Below, one piece after another: positions 15,324 to 23,292 of a stretch of DNA of 33,298 bases. A program made the translations under genes and the position numbers. Position 1 is the stretch's first letter; every line of letters starts with the position of its first letter. A model generated the notes under the pieces. It searched no databases. It was not told the origin of the DNA and was given only the letters and a program-made list of their open reading frames with translations. Origin of the DNA: Anabaena sp. UHCC 0204 (GTDB lineage Bacteria; Cyanobacteriota; Cyanobacteriia; Cyanobacteriales; Nostocaceae); NCBI RefSeq assembly GCF_009711975.1, contig NZ_VIKW01000043.1:1-33298 (forward strand), in the 5' to 3' direction.

Positions 15324-17315
15324 TTACTCACCCAAATTAATTGCGGGATTCCTATTAAAAAATCCCCTGGGCATCAATTTAAAACCAACGCGGTGAGTTG
15401 GCATTACTGGCCAGTCTTCTGGACGAGGAACATGAGTTATTCCCATTGTGTACCAGACAACTAAATCTTCATTATTTACAGATTCATTATCAGCAATATA
15501 TTTTGGTAAACCTTCTCCCATTTTTGTTTGATTGGGATAATCGCCACCTGCGTACATTTCACTGGATTTATATTTTGTTGCCCAAAAGTGATGAGTTGCA
15601 AAACCAGCTTTTTTCCGAATATTTGCACCTTCCACAGCATACAAAATTGTATTTCCACCTGGTGTTAACATATATGCGGGAGGAACACCTAAATTATTCT
15701 CTTTCTCTGCACTAGTAATCATCCATTCTCGACTATGTTTAATATCTAAATCACGCACGGCAGCTTTTTCGGTTTTTAGTAGTGTATCTTCTACAGTTAT
15801 CACGTTTCCTAACGGATTTTTATCACCCATTGGTAAGGCTTCAACATTCATTTCCATGACAGAATTAGCTTGTCCGTCTATATCTAAATCTAAGCGATAG
15901 TTAAAAAAGTGTTGGTGATTTACTCCAAAGATATTTTTAGCTAATAATCTACCAAAAGACTTATTTTCAGTTTGTTTTGTGTTTGCTGTTCCCTGGGGTA
16001 AGTCAATACCTGTTAACTCATTTTCTACTTCTAACGTACCATCTTGACGAAATATCCAATTGATACTGTAATCATAATTATCAATTGTTGTAATCATTTT
16101 CATGACTAATTCACGATTACGACGGATATAATTTTTTTGAGTTTTGTATTCAAAATGTTTCCAAAGGATACCGTTATCTCTTTCATAAATCCCAATTAAT
16201 CCTGGTATAGTGAAAGCTTCTCCTTCAGTATTAGCAAAAACTGTATTTAGTAAAACGCCATTTTCAGGAATTTCTTTACCTAATTCTAATTGATTTGCGA
16301 GTAAGCCTAGATTATATTCTCCTACATCAAAGGCATTACGAAATGACCAATTTGGGTGAGAATCGCCATAAGGAACTGCCATTTCTGAGAGACTACCACG
16401 ATATAAAATCGATCTGTCTTTTTCACCATCATTGTATTTAACAAGATATAAAACTAGCCCTTCACGGGGGTGCATTAAGTAACGGAATTTCCAACCTTGC
16501 CAACTAATTTCATGATCTTGAATTGTGAAAGTTGTACCTTCTGGTTGATTAATCTTTAAGGGTTTTGGTGGTGCAATTAGGCGATTAAAAGCATTAATAT
16601 CATAATCCCAATTTTCTTGAGAAAAAGGAACTATACCGTTATCAACAAAACTATCAACTTCACCTTTATTTAAATTGACTGTGACTAAAACACCTTCTAT
16701 GGGACGAGCATAAAAATTCCAATGTTTACCTTGATAATAAGATAATGCTCGACAAATCCGATTACCAGATTTAGCTTCTTGATTGTTGAGTATTCCTGCT
16801 CCCCAGCAACTAATTTCTACATCATTAAAATCTTTAATTCCGCGTTTCTGCATGGCTTTCTGCCAACGCAAATCTGATTTTACTACTTCCCTAGCTATGT
16901 CATAATCTGGGGCTAGAATAGCAGGTTGCACGTGGGGTATTTCTTGCCAGGAAGTGAGGTTTTGAGTATTTAAGTTAACTGTTCCTGTGAAGGTTTTGTT
17001 CAATTCTCTTTCATAAACTTGCAAAAAAACCTGGCGTTGAAATGATTGACCAGGTGTAAAATTTAAGACTTCTTTTTTATCAGGTTCTTGCAAGGCAATT
17101 ATGGGAAAAATTGCGGTTTCACTCAAGGTTTTTTTCTGTTTGAGTATGGTAACGGCTGTATTAATTTCTGTCTCTGTTAAGGGGTTGAGGGGATGAGAAA
17201 TTACTGATTCCTGGGCGGAGACAATGTTAGGAAATGCTATAAAGATGTTAATGCAAATAATAATGGTAATAGTCAACTGGTAAAAAAAATTTAGCCTCTT
17301 AATCATGTTGCACAT
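15324..17315 (-). CDS. Secreted copper amine oxidase
   Basis: A primary-amine oxidase that deaminates amines to aldehydes, H2O2 and ammonia. A signal peptide (hydrophobic TITIIICINIFIAF, cleavage near VSA-QE) sends it to the periplasm. The topaquinone precursor is Tyr414 in TTIDNYDYSINW, matching T-x-x-N-Y-(D/E). The catalytic base is Asp330 in RNAFDVGEY. Copper ligands are His467 and His469 in VNHQHFFNY and His628 in GITHVPRPEDWP. All key residues are intact and 663 aa is normal. The start is at 17315 or the ATG three codons later at 17306. A 14-bp inverted repeat reaches from the leader into the first codons (17291-17304 with 17368-17381), followed on the coding strand by eight T, suggesting attenuation. 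A nitrogen-scavenging role is inferred. Confidence 0.93.
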   Translation of the reverse strand: MCNMIKRLNFFYQLTITIIICINIFIAFPNIVSAQESVISHPLNPLTETEINTAVTILKQKKTLSETAIFPIIALQEPDKKEVLNFTPGQSFQRQVFLQVYERELNKTFTGTVNLNTQNLTSWQEIPHVQPAILAPDYDIAREVVKSDLRWQKAMQKRGIKDFNDVEISCWGAGILNNQEAKSGNRICRALSYYQGKHWNFYARPIEGVLVTVNLNKGEVDSFVDNGIVPFSQENWDYDINAFNRLIAPPKPLKINQPEGTTFTIQDHEISWQGWKFRYLMHPREGLVLYLVKYNDGEKDRSILYRGSLSEMAVPYGDSHPNWSFRNAFDVGEYNLGLLANQLELGKEIPENGVLLNTVFANTEGEAFTIPGLIGIYERDNGILWKHFEYKTQKNYIRRNRELVMKMITTIDNYDYSINWIFRQDGTLEVENELTGIDLPQGTANTKQTENKSFGRLLAKNIFGVNHQHFFNYRLDLDIDGQANSVMEMNVEALPMGDKNPLGNVITVEDTLLKTEKAAVRDLDIKHSREWMITSAEKENNLGVPPAYMLTPGGNTILYAVEGANIRKKAGFATHHFWATKYKSSEMYAGGDYPNQTKMGEGLPKYIADNESVNNEDLVVWYTMGITHVPRPEDWPVMPTHRVGFKLMPRGFFNRNPAINLGE

Positions 17316-17381
17316 TTTTGTAAAAAGTACATTTATTGATTCCTCAACTAGAGATGAGAAACCGTAAGATTAAGAGGCTAA
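17291..17381 (-). promoter_or_regulatory. Attenuator-like stem over the amine oxidase start
   Basis: On the coding (minus) strand TTAGCCTCTTAATC (plus 17368-17381) pairs perfectly with GATTAAGAGGCTAA (plus 17291-17304). With one bulge the stem can extend by an A-rich/T-rich segment. The 3' arm covers the codons directly after the ATG at 17306, and a run of T follows it. The loop is 63 nt. The structure could block initiation or terminate transcription; function is inferred. Confidence 0.5.
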
Positions 17382-17424
17382 TTTTCATCAAAATCATCCT
17401 AATTTAAATATGTATTATTGAGAA

Positions 17425-17452
17425 GTAGAGACGTTCCATGGAACGTCTCTAC
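17425..17452. repeat. 28-nt perfect palindrome, interspersed repeat family
   Basis: GTAGAGACGTTCCA is followed at once by its reverse complement, a perfect 28-nt palindrome centred on CCATGG. It begins 3 bp beyond the stop of the ycf37-like gene, so it may also act as its terminator. It shares length, GTAGRGAC ends and a central CATG with the palindrome at 32827-32854, so both belong to one interspersed family. Such palindromes are frequent in filamentous cyanobacteria. Confidence 0.8.
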
Positions 17453-17455
17453 AAA

Positions 17456-17980
17456 TTAGATAGAAACTAAGCGACGCAAAGATTCAGCCCGACGTTTAGC
17501 AACAGCATTATTGGGTGCTAATTTGAGTGTTGCTTCATACATTTCTAAAGCTTGAGCATTCAATTTTTTCTTTTCGTAAGCGTGTCCAAGATTATTGAGA
17601 GCTGATACATAATCTGGGTTCAATTTGATGGCTTCTTTGTACTGACGAATTGCTAAGTCATATTGCTCTTGAGCAAAGTAAACATATCCTAAACCGTTGT
17701 AAATGGGAGCTACAGCGTCTTCTCCCTCTTCTTCGGCTGCTTTTAGAGCTTTTTGAAATAACGGTATGGATTGACTAAATACTTGTTTTTCTGAATAGAT
17801 ACTAGCTAATTCATAATATTCTTGAGCCGTACCTTTTTCTTTAGTTAATTTGGTTTTCAATTTACTCAGGGAGTTTTCCAGTCTGCGGGTTTTGAATACT
17901 TGACGAAAAACACTTACACCTGCAAATGCAAGTAAACCAACAAAAATTGAGAGATAAATGACGACTAAATTGCTATCCAT
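17456..17980 (-). CDS. ycf37: Ycf37-like TPR protein, photosystem I assembly
   Basis: A 174-aa protein with an N-terminal membrane helix (VVIYLSIFVGLLAFAGVSVF) and three tetratricopeptide repeats: AQEYYELASIYSEKQVFSQS, APIYNGLGYVYFAQEQYDLA, and VSALNNLGHAYEKKKLNAQA. Size and layout match Ycf37, a thylakoid-bound TPR factor that supports photosystem I assembly or stability in cyanobacteria. The anchor places the TPR domain on the cytoplasmic/stromal side. It is monocistronic and followed by a 28-nt palindrome. A generic TPR membrane protein is the alternative, but the near-identical architecture makes Ycf37 likely. Confidence 0.78.
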   Translation of the reverse strand: MDSNLVVIYLSIFVGLLAFAGVSVFRQVFKTRRLENSLSKLKTKLTKEKGTAQEYYELASIYSEKQVFSQSIPLFQKALKAAEEEGEDAVAPIYNGLGYVYFAQEQYDLAIRQYKEAIKLNPDYVSALNNLGHAYEKKKLNAQALEMYEATLKLAPNNAVAKRRAESLRRLVSI

Positions 17981-18049
17981 TTTCTACAAATACAAAATAT
18001 TAAAATACTCTATCTATTATCAGTTATTAGGTTGTATATGATTCACTAA

Positions 18050-18835
18050 TTACTGTAATCCCCAATATTCTATCCGTTCTTTTAGCCAACCTGTAACTGT
18101 ATAACGAGCGATCGCTTCATTCACTTTCCTTCTTAATTCATCATACTGCAATCCTTTGGGCATGACTACAGATAATGGTTCTGCTGATAGTTTAGTTGGC
18201 AATATGCGATACTGAGGATATGCTTGCACTAAACCACTAAGAACGCTAAAATCCGCCGCAAAAGCATCTGCTTGATTACTTTCTATTTTTTCCCGTCCTT
18301 GGGCATAAGAGTTTACACTAACTAATTCAGAATTAGGTATAAAGTATTTCAAGTAGGGAATAGTGCTAGAGTAGTTAATAACCGCTATTTTGCGTTTCCC
18401 TAAATCTTTTAGTTCCTGAATTGATGTGTTTTTTGTAACTACTGCTGCACCATCATAATAGTAAGGAACACTGAAGCTAACGATGCGAGAACGTGATTCT
18501 GTGGCTGTGACTCTGGCGATCGCTAAATCAACTTGCTGATTAAAGACTACAGGTAAGCGATCGCTGTTAGCTACTGGTTGCAATTTTACAGCGTCACTTT
18601 TACCCAACAAATCATTTGCTAATTGCTTGGCTAAATCAATTTCTAAGCCTTGCAAATTGCCTTGATCATCCCTAAATCCTAACGGACGAAAGTTATCCTT
18701 AACTGCCACATTTAAGTAGCCTCGCTGCTGAATTTCCGCCATTGTTGCGGCAGATGCAGTTAAGTTCGCGCTGAGAAAAAATAGACAAAAAATCAAAGAC
18801 AAGGTAGCGGATAATACCAGATGTAACTTATTCAT
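18050..18835 (-). CDS. Periplasmic amino-acid-type solute-binding protein
   Basis: A 261-aa class II periplasmic binding protein (SBP_bac_3 family). A signal peptide with core LSATLSLIFCLFFLSANLTA ends near ASA-AT. The mature domain starts IQQRGYLNVAVKDNFRPLGF, typical of polar amino acid binding proteins. It continues with GLEIDLAKQLANDLLG, VDLAIARVTATESRSRIVSF (binding-site Arg), PYYYDGAAVV, and NQADAFAADFSVL. The C-terminus is GWLKERIEYWGLQ. No ABC permease or ATPase gene is adjacent, so it is an orphan receptor served by a transporter encoded elsewhere, or a sensor. The likely ligand is a polar amino acid; specificity cannot be read. Confidence 0.88.
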   Translation of the reverse strand: MNKLHLVLSATLSLIFCLFFLSANLTASAATMAEIQQRGYLNVAVKDNFRPLGFRDDQGNLQGLEIDLAKQLANDLLGKSDAVKLQPVANSDRLPVVFNQQVDLAIARVTATESRSRIVSFSVPYYYDGAAVVTKNTSIQELKDLGKRKIAVINYSSTIPYLKYFIPNSELVSVNSYAQGREKIESNQADAFAADFSVLSGLVQAYPQYRILPTKLSAEPLSVVMPKGLQYDELRRKVNEAIARYTVTGWLKERIEYWGLQ

Positions 18836-18856
18836 AATAGACTTTCGTTTTGCTCC

Positions 18857-18892
18857 AATTAAAAACTCAAAAAGGTTTTTTTATTTTTAATT
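18857..18892. terminator. AT-rich inverted repeat after rplT
   Basis: AATTAAAAA (18857-18865) pairs with TTTTTAATT (18884-18892). It lies about 55 bp downstream of the rplT stop, between it and the binding protein gene on the same strand. An all-AT stem is weak, so terminator function is uncertain. Confidence 0.3.
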
Positions 18893-18946
18893 TTGAATTC
18901 TCCGAAGAGGCCATCTGTTACATCCGTTATTCATCCGTTGCCACCT

Positions 18947-19303
18947 TTATCCGTTAACTGAGTTTGCCAGTTCTGCAATTTTAGCGAAGCTTGCAGGATC
19001 AAGAATTGCCATTTGTGCCAACATTTTGCGGTTTAGTTCCACATTGGCCTTTTTCAAATTACCAATCAAGCGGCTGTAGCTTAAGCCATGTTGTCTAGAA
19101 GCTGCGTTAATCCGTGCTATCCACAGACGACGGAAATCACGTTTCTTCTTTTTGCGATCGCGGTAAGCACTGCGAAGCGCCTTCATTACCTGCTGGTTAG
19201 CGGTTCTAAACAAAGTTGAGTGAGAACCACGAAAACCTTTAGCTAATTTGAGAATTTTATTGCGGCGTTTACGAGCTACATTACCGCGTTTTACCCGAGT
19301 CAT
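18947..19303 (-). CDS. rplT: 50S ribosomal protein L20
   Basis: A 118-aa basic protein with the full L20 signature: [60 protein letters not shown], and [21 protein letters not shown]20 binds 23S rRNA early in 50S assembly. In several bacteria it also represses its own operon translationally. It follows rpmI by 20 bp on the same strand, the conserved rpmI-rplT order. infC, often the first gene of this operon, is not adjacent here. Length and all conserved basic residues are normal. Confidence 0.98.
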   Translation of the reverse strand: MTRVKRGNVARKRRNKILKLAKGFRGSHSTLFRTANQQVMKALRSAYRDRKKKKRDFRRLWIARINAASRQHGLSYSRLIGNLKKANVELNRKMLAQMAILDPASFAKIAELANSVNG

Positions 19304-19323
19304 ATCTTACTACCTGTGATCTT

Positions 19324-19521
19324 TTACAAATATGGAAGCATTAAACGCACGTTAGGTTCGTCCCGTTCATGAACAACTGCCATTTTTGACATATTGCTTT
19401 TTTTGCTAGAGGATTTATGCTCTAACAGGTGGTTTTTGAACGGTTTACGGCGGACGATTTTACCGCTACCGGTGGCGCGGAATCTCTTCGCCGCTGCCTT
19501 GCGAGTCTTTAATTTAGGCAT
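19324..19521 (-). CDS. rpmI: 50S ribosomal protein L35
   Basis: A 65-aa, strongly basic protein: [40 protein letters not shown], then a [21 protein letters not shown]-like end. This is the standard L35 sequence. It is the first gene of the rpmI-rplT operon. On its coding strand a TATAAT box (plus 19551-19556) lies about 30 bp upstream of the ATG. A 7-bp stem (19562-19568 with 19583-19589) lies just beyond it, more likely promoter-proximal than a leader element. Confidence 0.97.
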   Translation of the reverse strand: MPKLKTRKAAAKRFRATGSGKIVRRKPFKNHLLEHKSSSKKSNMSKMAVVHERDEPNVRLMLPYL

Positions 19522-19550
19522 GGTATGGCTTTAATTCAACACAATCTATA

Positions 19551-19556
19551 ATTATA
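19551..19556 (-). promoter_or_regulatory. Possible -10 box of rpmI-rplT
   Basis: The minus strand reads TATAAT exactly, about 30 bp before the rpmI ATG. No good TTGACA is found 16-18 bp upstream, so this is a tentative assignment. Confidence 0.3.
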
Positions 19557-19714
19557 TATGAGAAAATGAAAATTGTACGCACCATTTTCAGTATTGGGTT
19601 TTGGTGATTGGTAATTGGTGATATCTGACGCACCATACCAATGTGTCAGTTACGTAAGTCCTGAGTAAAATTGGATGATTTTTAGAGAAAATAGTAAAAA
19701 ACCATTTTGATCAA

Positions 19715-19894
19715 TTAATCATATTTTTTATTGAACTGTTTCTTTGCCTGTTCGTAAATTTCGATAGTGATAGGAGAAAGATTATTCTCCTGAGCATAAG
19801 TTTCAATCTTTTTACGAGCAAAAGGACGGACAAAAAAAGGAATGTCTTTGAGTTTCGCTTCTGCCTCAGCAGTCCATTTAATTGGTTCACTCAT
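19715..19894 (-). CDS. Stand-alone PCP_red domain protein (59 aa)
   Basis: An ATG at 19894 opens a 59-codon frame: MSEPIKWTAEAEAKLKDIPF, FVRPFARKKIETYAQENNLS, PITIEIYEQAKKQFNKKYD. This is the PCP_red fold (PF08369), the domain found at the C-terminus of ChlB. It aligns directly with the end of the ChlB in this window ([20 protein letters not shown]), sharing W-T, the L-x-x-I-P-x-F-V-R core and the ISAE/ITIE helix start. Short stand-alone versions occur in cyanobacteria. Its role, perhaps in protochlorophyllide reductase assembly or regulation, is not established. The ribosome binding site is weak. Confidence 0.85.
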   Translation of the reverse strand: MSEPIKWTAEAEAKLKDIPFFVRPFARKKIETYAQENNLSPITIEIYEQAKKQFNKKYD

Positions 19895-20095
19895 TGATTT
19901 TTGGGTGTTAACTTTGATGATTTACGGTTATAAAATTGGGTTATTCAGCCTATAGGGTGATTCCCATTTAAGTGAGGTACACCGAAGCAAGAATTAACCG
20001 CAGATAGAAGATGATTGACGCAGATAAACGCAGATAAATTTGTACATTGGTAGGCTAGGAAACGCTATAACTATATACTCATTATCATGACATTT
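19895..20095. other. Intergenic repeats upstream of the PCP_red gene
   Basis: No gene was recognised in these 201 bp. AACCGCAGATAGA with GACGCAGATAAACGCAGATAA (about 19998-20038) is a short degenerate tandem repeat of the CGCAGATAAA type, common between cyanobacterial genes. Confidence 0.4.
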
Positions 20096-20809
20096 TTACT
20101 TCCTCACAGCGGTTTTAGTGACTTGAGGATCTAAAACGATGCTTGAGCCTGTTATATCTACATGATAAGTCCAGAATTGGCTTTTGACTTTCACAATCAC
20201 TTCCCAACCTTCAATAGGATCAAATATTTGGGCGCAGACTTCACCAAAGCCAAATGTACAGCGGTTACTAAAAGTTTTCTGTGTTGATTGAGTAATTTTC
20301 AGGGCATTTACTGCTAAACCAGAACGTTTAGAAGCGTCACTCAAAACGGCATTAGCGATTTTTTTCGGTAATTTATTAGTGTTGATTTTCGGATCTAGGA
20401 GAATTTGTGAACCGGATTTATTAACATGATAAGTCCAGGCTTGTTCTTTAACTTGGACAATGACTCTCCAACCGGGAATAGGGTTATATTCTTTTGTGCA
20501 AATTTCCCCAAATTTGAACATACAGGGATTGCCAAAGTTGGTAGCTGTGACTTGAGTAATTTGCAAATTATTGATTTTTAACCCAGAAAGTCTAGAAGCA
20601 TTTCTTAAAACTTTTCGCTCAATAGATTTGGGTAAAACATTTTGGTTTAACCGTCTCTGTTCTGGATTCTTCGCATTTGCAGAGGTACTATTTTCATTCA
20701 CACCTAAACTACAAGAAAACAGGCTGGTAATGATTAAAAACACAACCAGGATTTGCGGAAAACTACGGTTAATAGACATTTGAGAAAATAGCTTGGTAAT
20801 TAATTTCAT
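20096..20809 (-). CDS. Lipoprotein with two tandem cystatin-sized repeats
   Basis: A 237-aa protein. A hydrophobic segment (FPQILVVFLIITSLFSC) ends in a lipobox-like LFSC with Cys33. A spacer leads into two homologous domains of about 80 residues. The first has LPKSIERKVLRNASRLSGLK, NPCMFKFGEICTKEYNPIPG and WTYHVNKSGSQILLDP. The second has LPKKIANAVLSDASKRSGLA, NRCTFGFGEVCAQIFDPIEG and WTYHVDITGSSIVLDP. Each carries a C-x7-C cysteine pair, presumably a disulfide, consistent with periplasmic location. The domain resembles cyanobacterial secreted proteins of unknown function. No enzyme motif was seen. Confidence 0.75.
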   Translation of the reverse strand: MKLITKLFSQMSINRSFPQILVVFLIITSLFSCSLGVNENSTSANAKNPEQRRLNQNVLPKSIERKVLRNASRLSGLKINNLQITQVTATNFGNPCMFKFGEICTKEYNPIPGWRVIVQVKEQAWTYHVNKSGSQILLDPKINTNKLPKKIANAVLSDASKRSGLAVNALKITQSTQKTFSNRCTFGFGEVCAQIFDPIEGWEVIVKVKSQFWTYHVDITGSSIVLDPQVTKTAVRK

Positions 20810-20877
20810 GATGATGTAAATTAATAATTGAATTATTTGAACTGCTTAGACTGGAATAAACTAAATTGAATTTTTAA

Positions 20878-22125
20878 CTAATTTATTCCCCTTGCTAAAA
20901 GTGCCGTTCCATAAGCTGCTTCTGTATTACTTGATGAAACAATTGGTACTTTTAAATAACGTTGGCGAATGGCTGTCCAAGTGGAATTAGCTGCACCACC
21001 ACCGGCTGTATAAATATTAGTTAATGGATCTGCGCCTAATTGTTGTAATAGTTCATATCCTCGCGTTTCTATTCTAGCCATACTTTCTAATAAACCATGT
21101 AGAAATTCTTGGGGACTATCGGGACGTGGTTCTAGTTGTGGCAATAGTTGGGGATCATTAATGGGAAAGCGATCGCCTGGTTTTAATAATGGATAATAAT
21201 CTAACTCACTAGCTTGAGTGGGATCAATTTCGGCACTTAATCTCACTAACTCTACATCACTGAAAAATTGCTTTAAAACAGCACCACCAGTATTGGAAGC
21301 ACCACCAGTCAACCACAAATCTCCTAAACGATGGCTGTAAATCCCATATCGCGCATCTTCGATTTTATGACGACTTAAAAGTTTTAACACCAAAGTTGAA
21401 CCAAGGGAAGTTACCGCTTCTCCCGGAAATTTAGCGCCACTAGCTAGAAAAGCCGCAATACTATCTGTTGTTCCTGCAACCACCAAACAATCACCTCTAA
21501 AGCCAAATTCAGCTACTATCTGGGGACGTAATTCACCAATAGCTGTTCCAGGTGCTAAGACTTGCGGTAACTGGAGGGGAATTTGTAGCTGTTCTAGCCA
21601 TTCTGGATATTGCAATTTTTCTACGTCATAGCCTAGCTTTAACGCATTGTGGTAATCGCTAATCCCTAATTTTCCATGCAAGAGAAACCCCAGCCAATCG
21701 GCTTGATGCAATAAATATCTAGCTTGTCCGAAAGAAGGTAATTGTTGCATCCACAGCAGCTTCGCTAGACTAGATGTAGCACTTAATACCGTGTGGTTAG
21801 GTGGTGCAATCCTGCTCAACTGTTCTAAAGCCATTGCCCCCCGATCATCATTGTACAATAGGGGTGCGTCTACTGGCTCTCCAGCCCCATCGGTCAGCAA
21901 AATAGTTGAAGAAGTGCCATTAAGAGCGATCGCCCCGATTTCCCCTCTTAACACCCCCGGAATTTGCCCTAGAAGACTCCATAAAGCCTCTTTCCAGCAA
22001 TCTACCCAATCAATAGTCCCCACCTGCCAAGAATGGCGCATTTCGCACAGAATCCGACCTTCTTCATCAATCACCACACCCCTAGCGCCAGAAGTGCCAA
22101 AGTCAATACCGAGTGATAATGTCAT
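20878..22125 (-). CDS. FGGY-family carbohydrate kinase, D-ribulose-kinase-like
   Basis: A sugar kinase of 415 aa from the ATG at 22125 (MTLSLGIDFGTSGARGVVID). An open frame extends to 22347, but its first 74 codons are translated repeat sequence overlapping the psaM upstream region, so it is rejected as start. The FGGY core includes the phosphate-1 motif GIDFGTSGARG, ALNGTSSTILLTD, the adenosine motif VVAGTTDSIAAFLASGAKF and the C-terminal AGGGAANSTW. The protein resembles the XK1/cyanobacterial D-ribulose kinases rather than classical xylulokinases, which are longer. It probably phosphorylates D-ribulose or a related ketose using ATP in the cytosol. Substrate assignment is inference. Confidence 0.85.
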   Translation of the reverse strand: MTLSLGIDFGTSGARGVVIDEEGRILCEMRHSWQVGTIDWVDCWKEALWSLLGQIPGVLRGEIGAIALNGTSSTILLTDGAGEPVDAPLLYNDDRGAMALEQLSRIAPPNHTVLSATSSLAKLLWMQQLPSFGQARYLLHQADWLGFLLHGKLGISDYHNALKLGYDVEKLQYPEWLEQLQIPLQLPQVLAPGTAIGELRPQIVAEFGFRGDCLVVAGTTDSIAAFLASGAKFPGEAVTSLGSTLVLKLLSRHKIEDARYGIYSHRLGDLWLTGGASNTGGAVLKQFFSDVELVRLSAEIDPTQASELDYYPLLKPGDRFPINDPQLLPQLEPRPDSPQEFLHGLLESMARIETRGYELLQQLGADPLTNIYTAGGGAANSTWTAIRQRYLKVPIVSSSNTEAAYGTALLARGIN

Positions 22126-22345
22126 AGATTTTAGGTAAGAAGGTGACAGGTGACAGGTTACAGGTGACAGAGAAGAGGCAGGGGCGCAGGGGGCAGGGAA
22201 AACTTCTAACAACCGACCACTGACAACTGACAAATCCCCGGTTTTTGTTGCATCTTGTAACAAGATGTTTCCTAATCTTGGCAAAACAGGGAAAAGTAGT
22301 AAGCGGAGTGTTGAAAATCTAGTTGAATTTAGGAGGATTTCCACC
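22126..22345. promoter_or_regulatory. Repeat-rich psaM/sugar kinase divergent region
   Basis: The left half is degenerate TGACAGG/CTGACAA short repeats with a purine-rich GGCAGGGGCGCAGGGGGCAG tract. A 17-nt near-perfect palindrome, CATCTTGTAACAAGATG (22251-22267), sits 79 bp before the psaM start and is an operator candidate. AGGAGG at 22331-22336 is a strong psaM ribosome binding site. Confidence 0.45.
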
Positions 22346-22441
22346 ATGCCTATCTCAGATACTCAAGTTTACATTGCTTTGGTTGTGGCACTAATTCCAG
22401 GAATTCTAGCTTGGCGGTTAGCGACAGAACTATACAAATAA
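22346..22441 (+). CDS. psaM: Photosystem I subunit XII (PsaM)
   Basis: A 31-codon gene: [20 protein letters not shown] followed by [11 protein letters not shown] and TAA. This is the complete, nearly invariant PsaM peptide, a single-helix thylakoid protein that helps form and stabilise photosystem I trimers in cyanobacteria. An ideal AGGAGG lies 9 bp upstream of the ATG. It is divergent from the sugar kinase gene and probably monocistronic. It shares photosystem I context with ycf37 about 4 kb away. Confidence 0.98.
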   Translation: MPISDTQVYIALVVALIPGILAWRLATELYK

Positions 22442-22691
22442 CACCAACGTAACTCTGTTACAGGTGAACAGGCCTAGTACAAGAAGGTGTAGTTTCTAAA
22501 TGCTTGTGGTTATCTGCTATGAGGATTTATGAAAATTACACTTTACTTTACTAGGTAATATTTTATTCATCTTCATACTTGTATAAATTTCTGAAAAATG
22601 GAGTAATATGGCAGCTAAATCAAGCCGCAATTAGCACCTGTTTGCTTCTGACGGTAATTACCGTAAATTATGCAAGCCTCTTGTTAGCAAC

Positions 22692-23102
22692 ATGAACGCG
22701 TTCCAACCCTCAAAACCACCTCTACAGCCCGTAGAACAACGCCGGATTACACCACGACCTAAACGACATTTACGCCAACGTGCTTATCAGGTAATGGCAC
22801 TAGAAACTACCGCTAAAGTAGCAGTTAATATAGTTATTAGTGCAGCAGCAGTATCTGCTTTAGTACAATTATTGCCTTATCATTGGTCACAACAGGATAA
22901 GTTGCGAGAAGTACGTACCGAAGTCAAAGTTATGGAAGGGCGTGTCCAGAATTTGCAGACAGAATTTAGCCGCAACTTTGATCCCAGCCAGGCTAAAAGT
23001 ATTATGCAACAAAAATCATACCGCTTTGACCCTAGTCAGCGTCCAGTTATCTTGATGAATCCAGATCAGACTGTAACGAAACAACCTGATTTAGCACCAT
23101 AA
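22692..23102 (+). CDS. Putative cell division protein, slr1601-like
   Basis: A 136-aa cyanobacterial protein. A basic, proline-rich N-terminus (QRRITPRPKRHLRQRAYQVM) is followed by one membrane helix (KVAVNIVISAAAVSALVQLL). A coiled coil (KLREVRTEVKVMEGRVQNLQ) and a short tail follow. This topology is that of FtsL/DivIC-type proteins, and it matches my memory of the family named slr1601 putative cell division protein. It would sit in the cytoplasmic membrane with the coiled coil in the periplasm. Family name is from recall; function is inferred. Confidence 0.65.
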   Translation: MNAFQPSKPPLQPVEQRRITPRPKRHLRQRAYQVMALETTAKVAVNIVISAAAVSALVQLLPYHWSQQDKLREVRTEVKVMEGRVQNLQTEFSRNFDPSQAKSIMQQKSYRFDPSQRPVILMNPDQTVTKQPDLAP

Positions 23103-23292
23103 AAGTGCAAAAAATATATTAATCATCATGGTTTTTAGGGTCACTACCAAATGATGTAAATTTTTGTTTACTGATAAAATTCCAGTTTCTACTCAGTTTT
23201 AATCGTTAAATCTACTAAATTAGGGTTAGTGGTCAGTTGTCAGGAGTATGGCTTACGCCACGCTGCGCTATCAGAAAGAAGAATTAGAAGCA

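Noticed and set aside
22126-22347. N-terminal extension of the FGGY kinase (74 codons)
   Set aside because: The extension encodes translated intergenic repeats; the family begins at the ATG at 22125.
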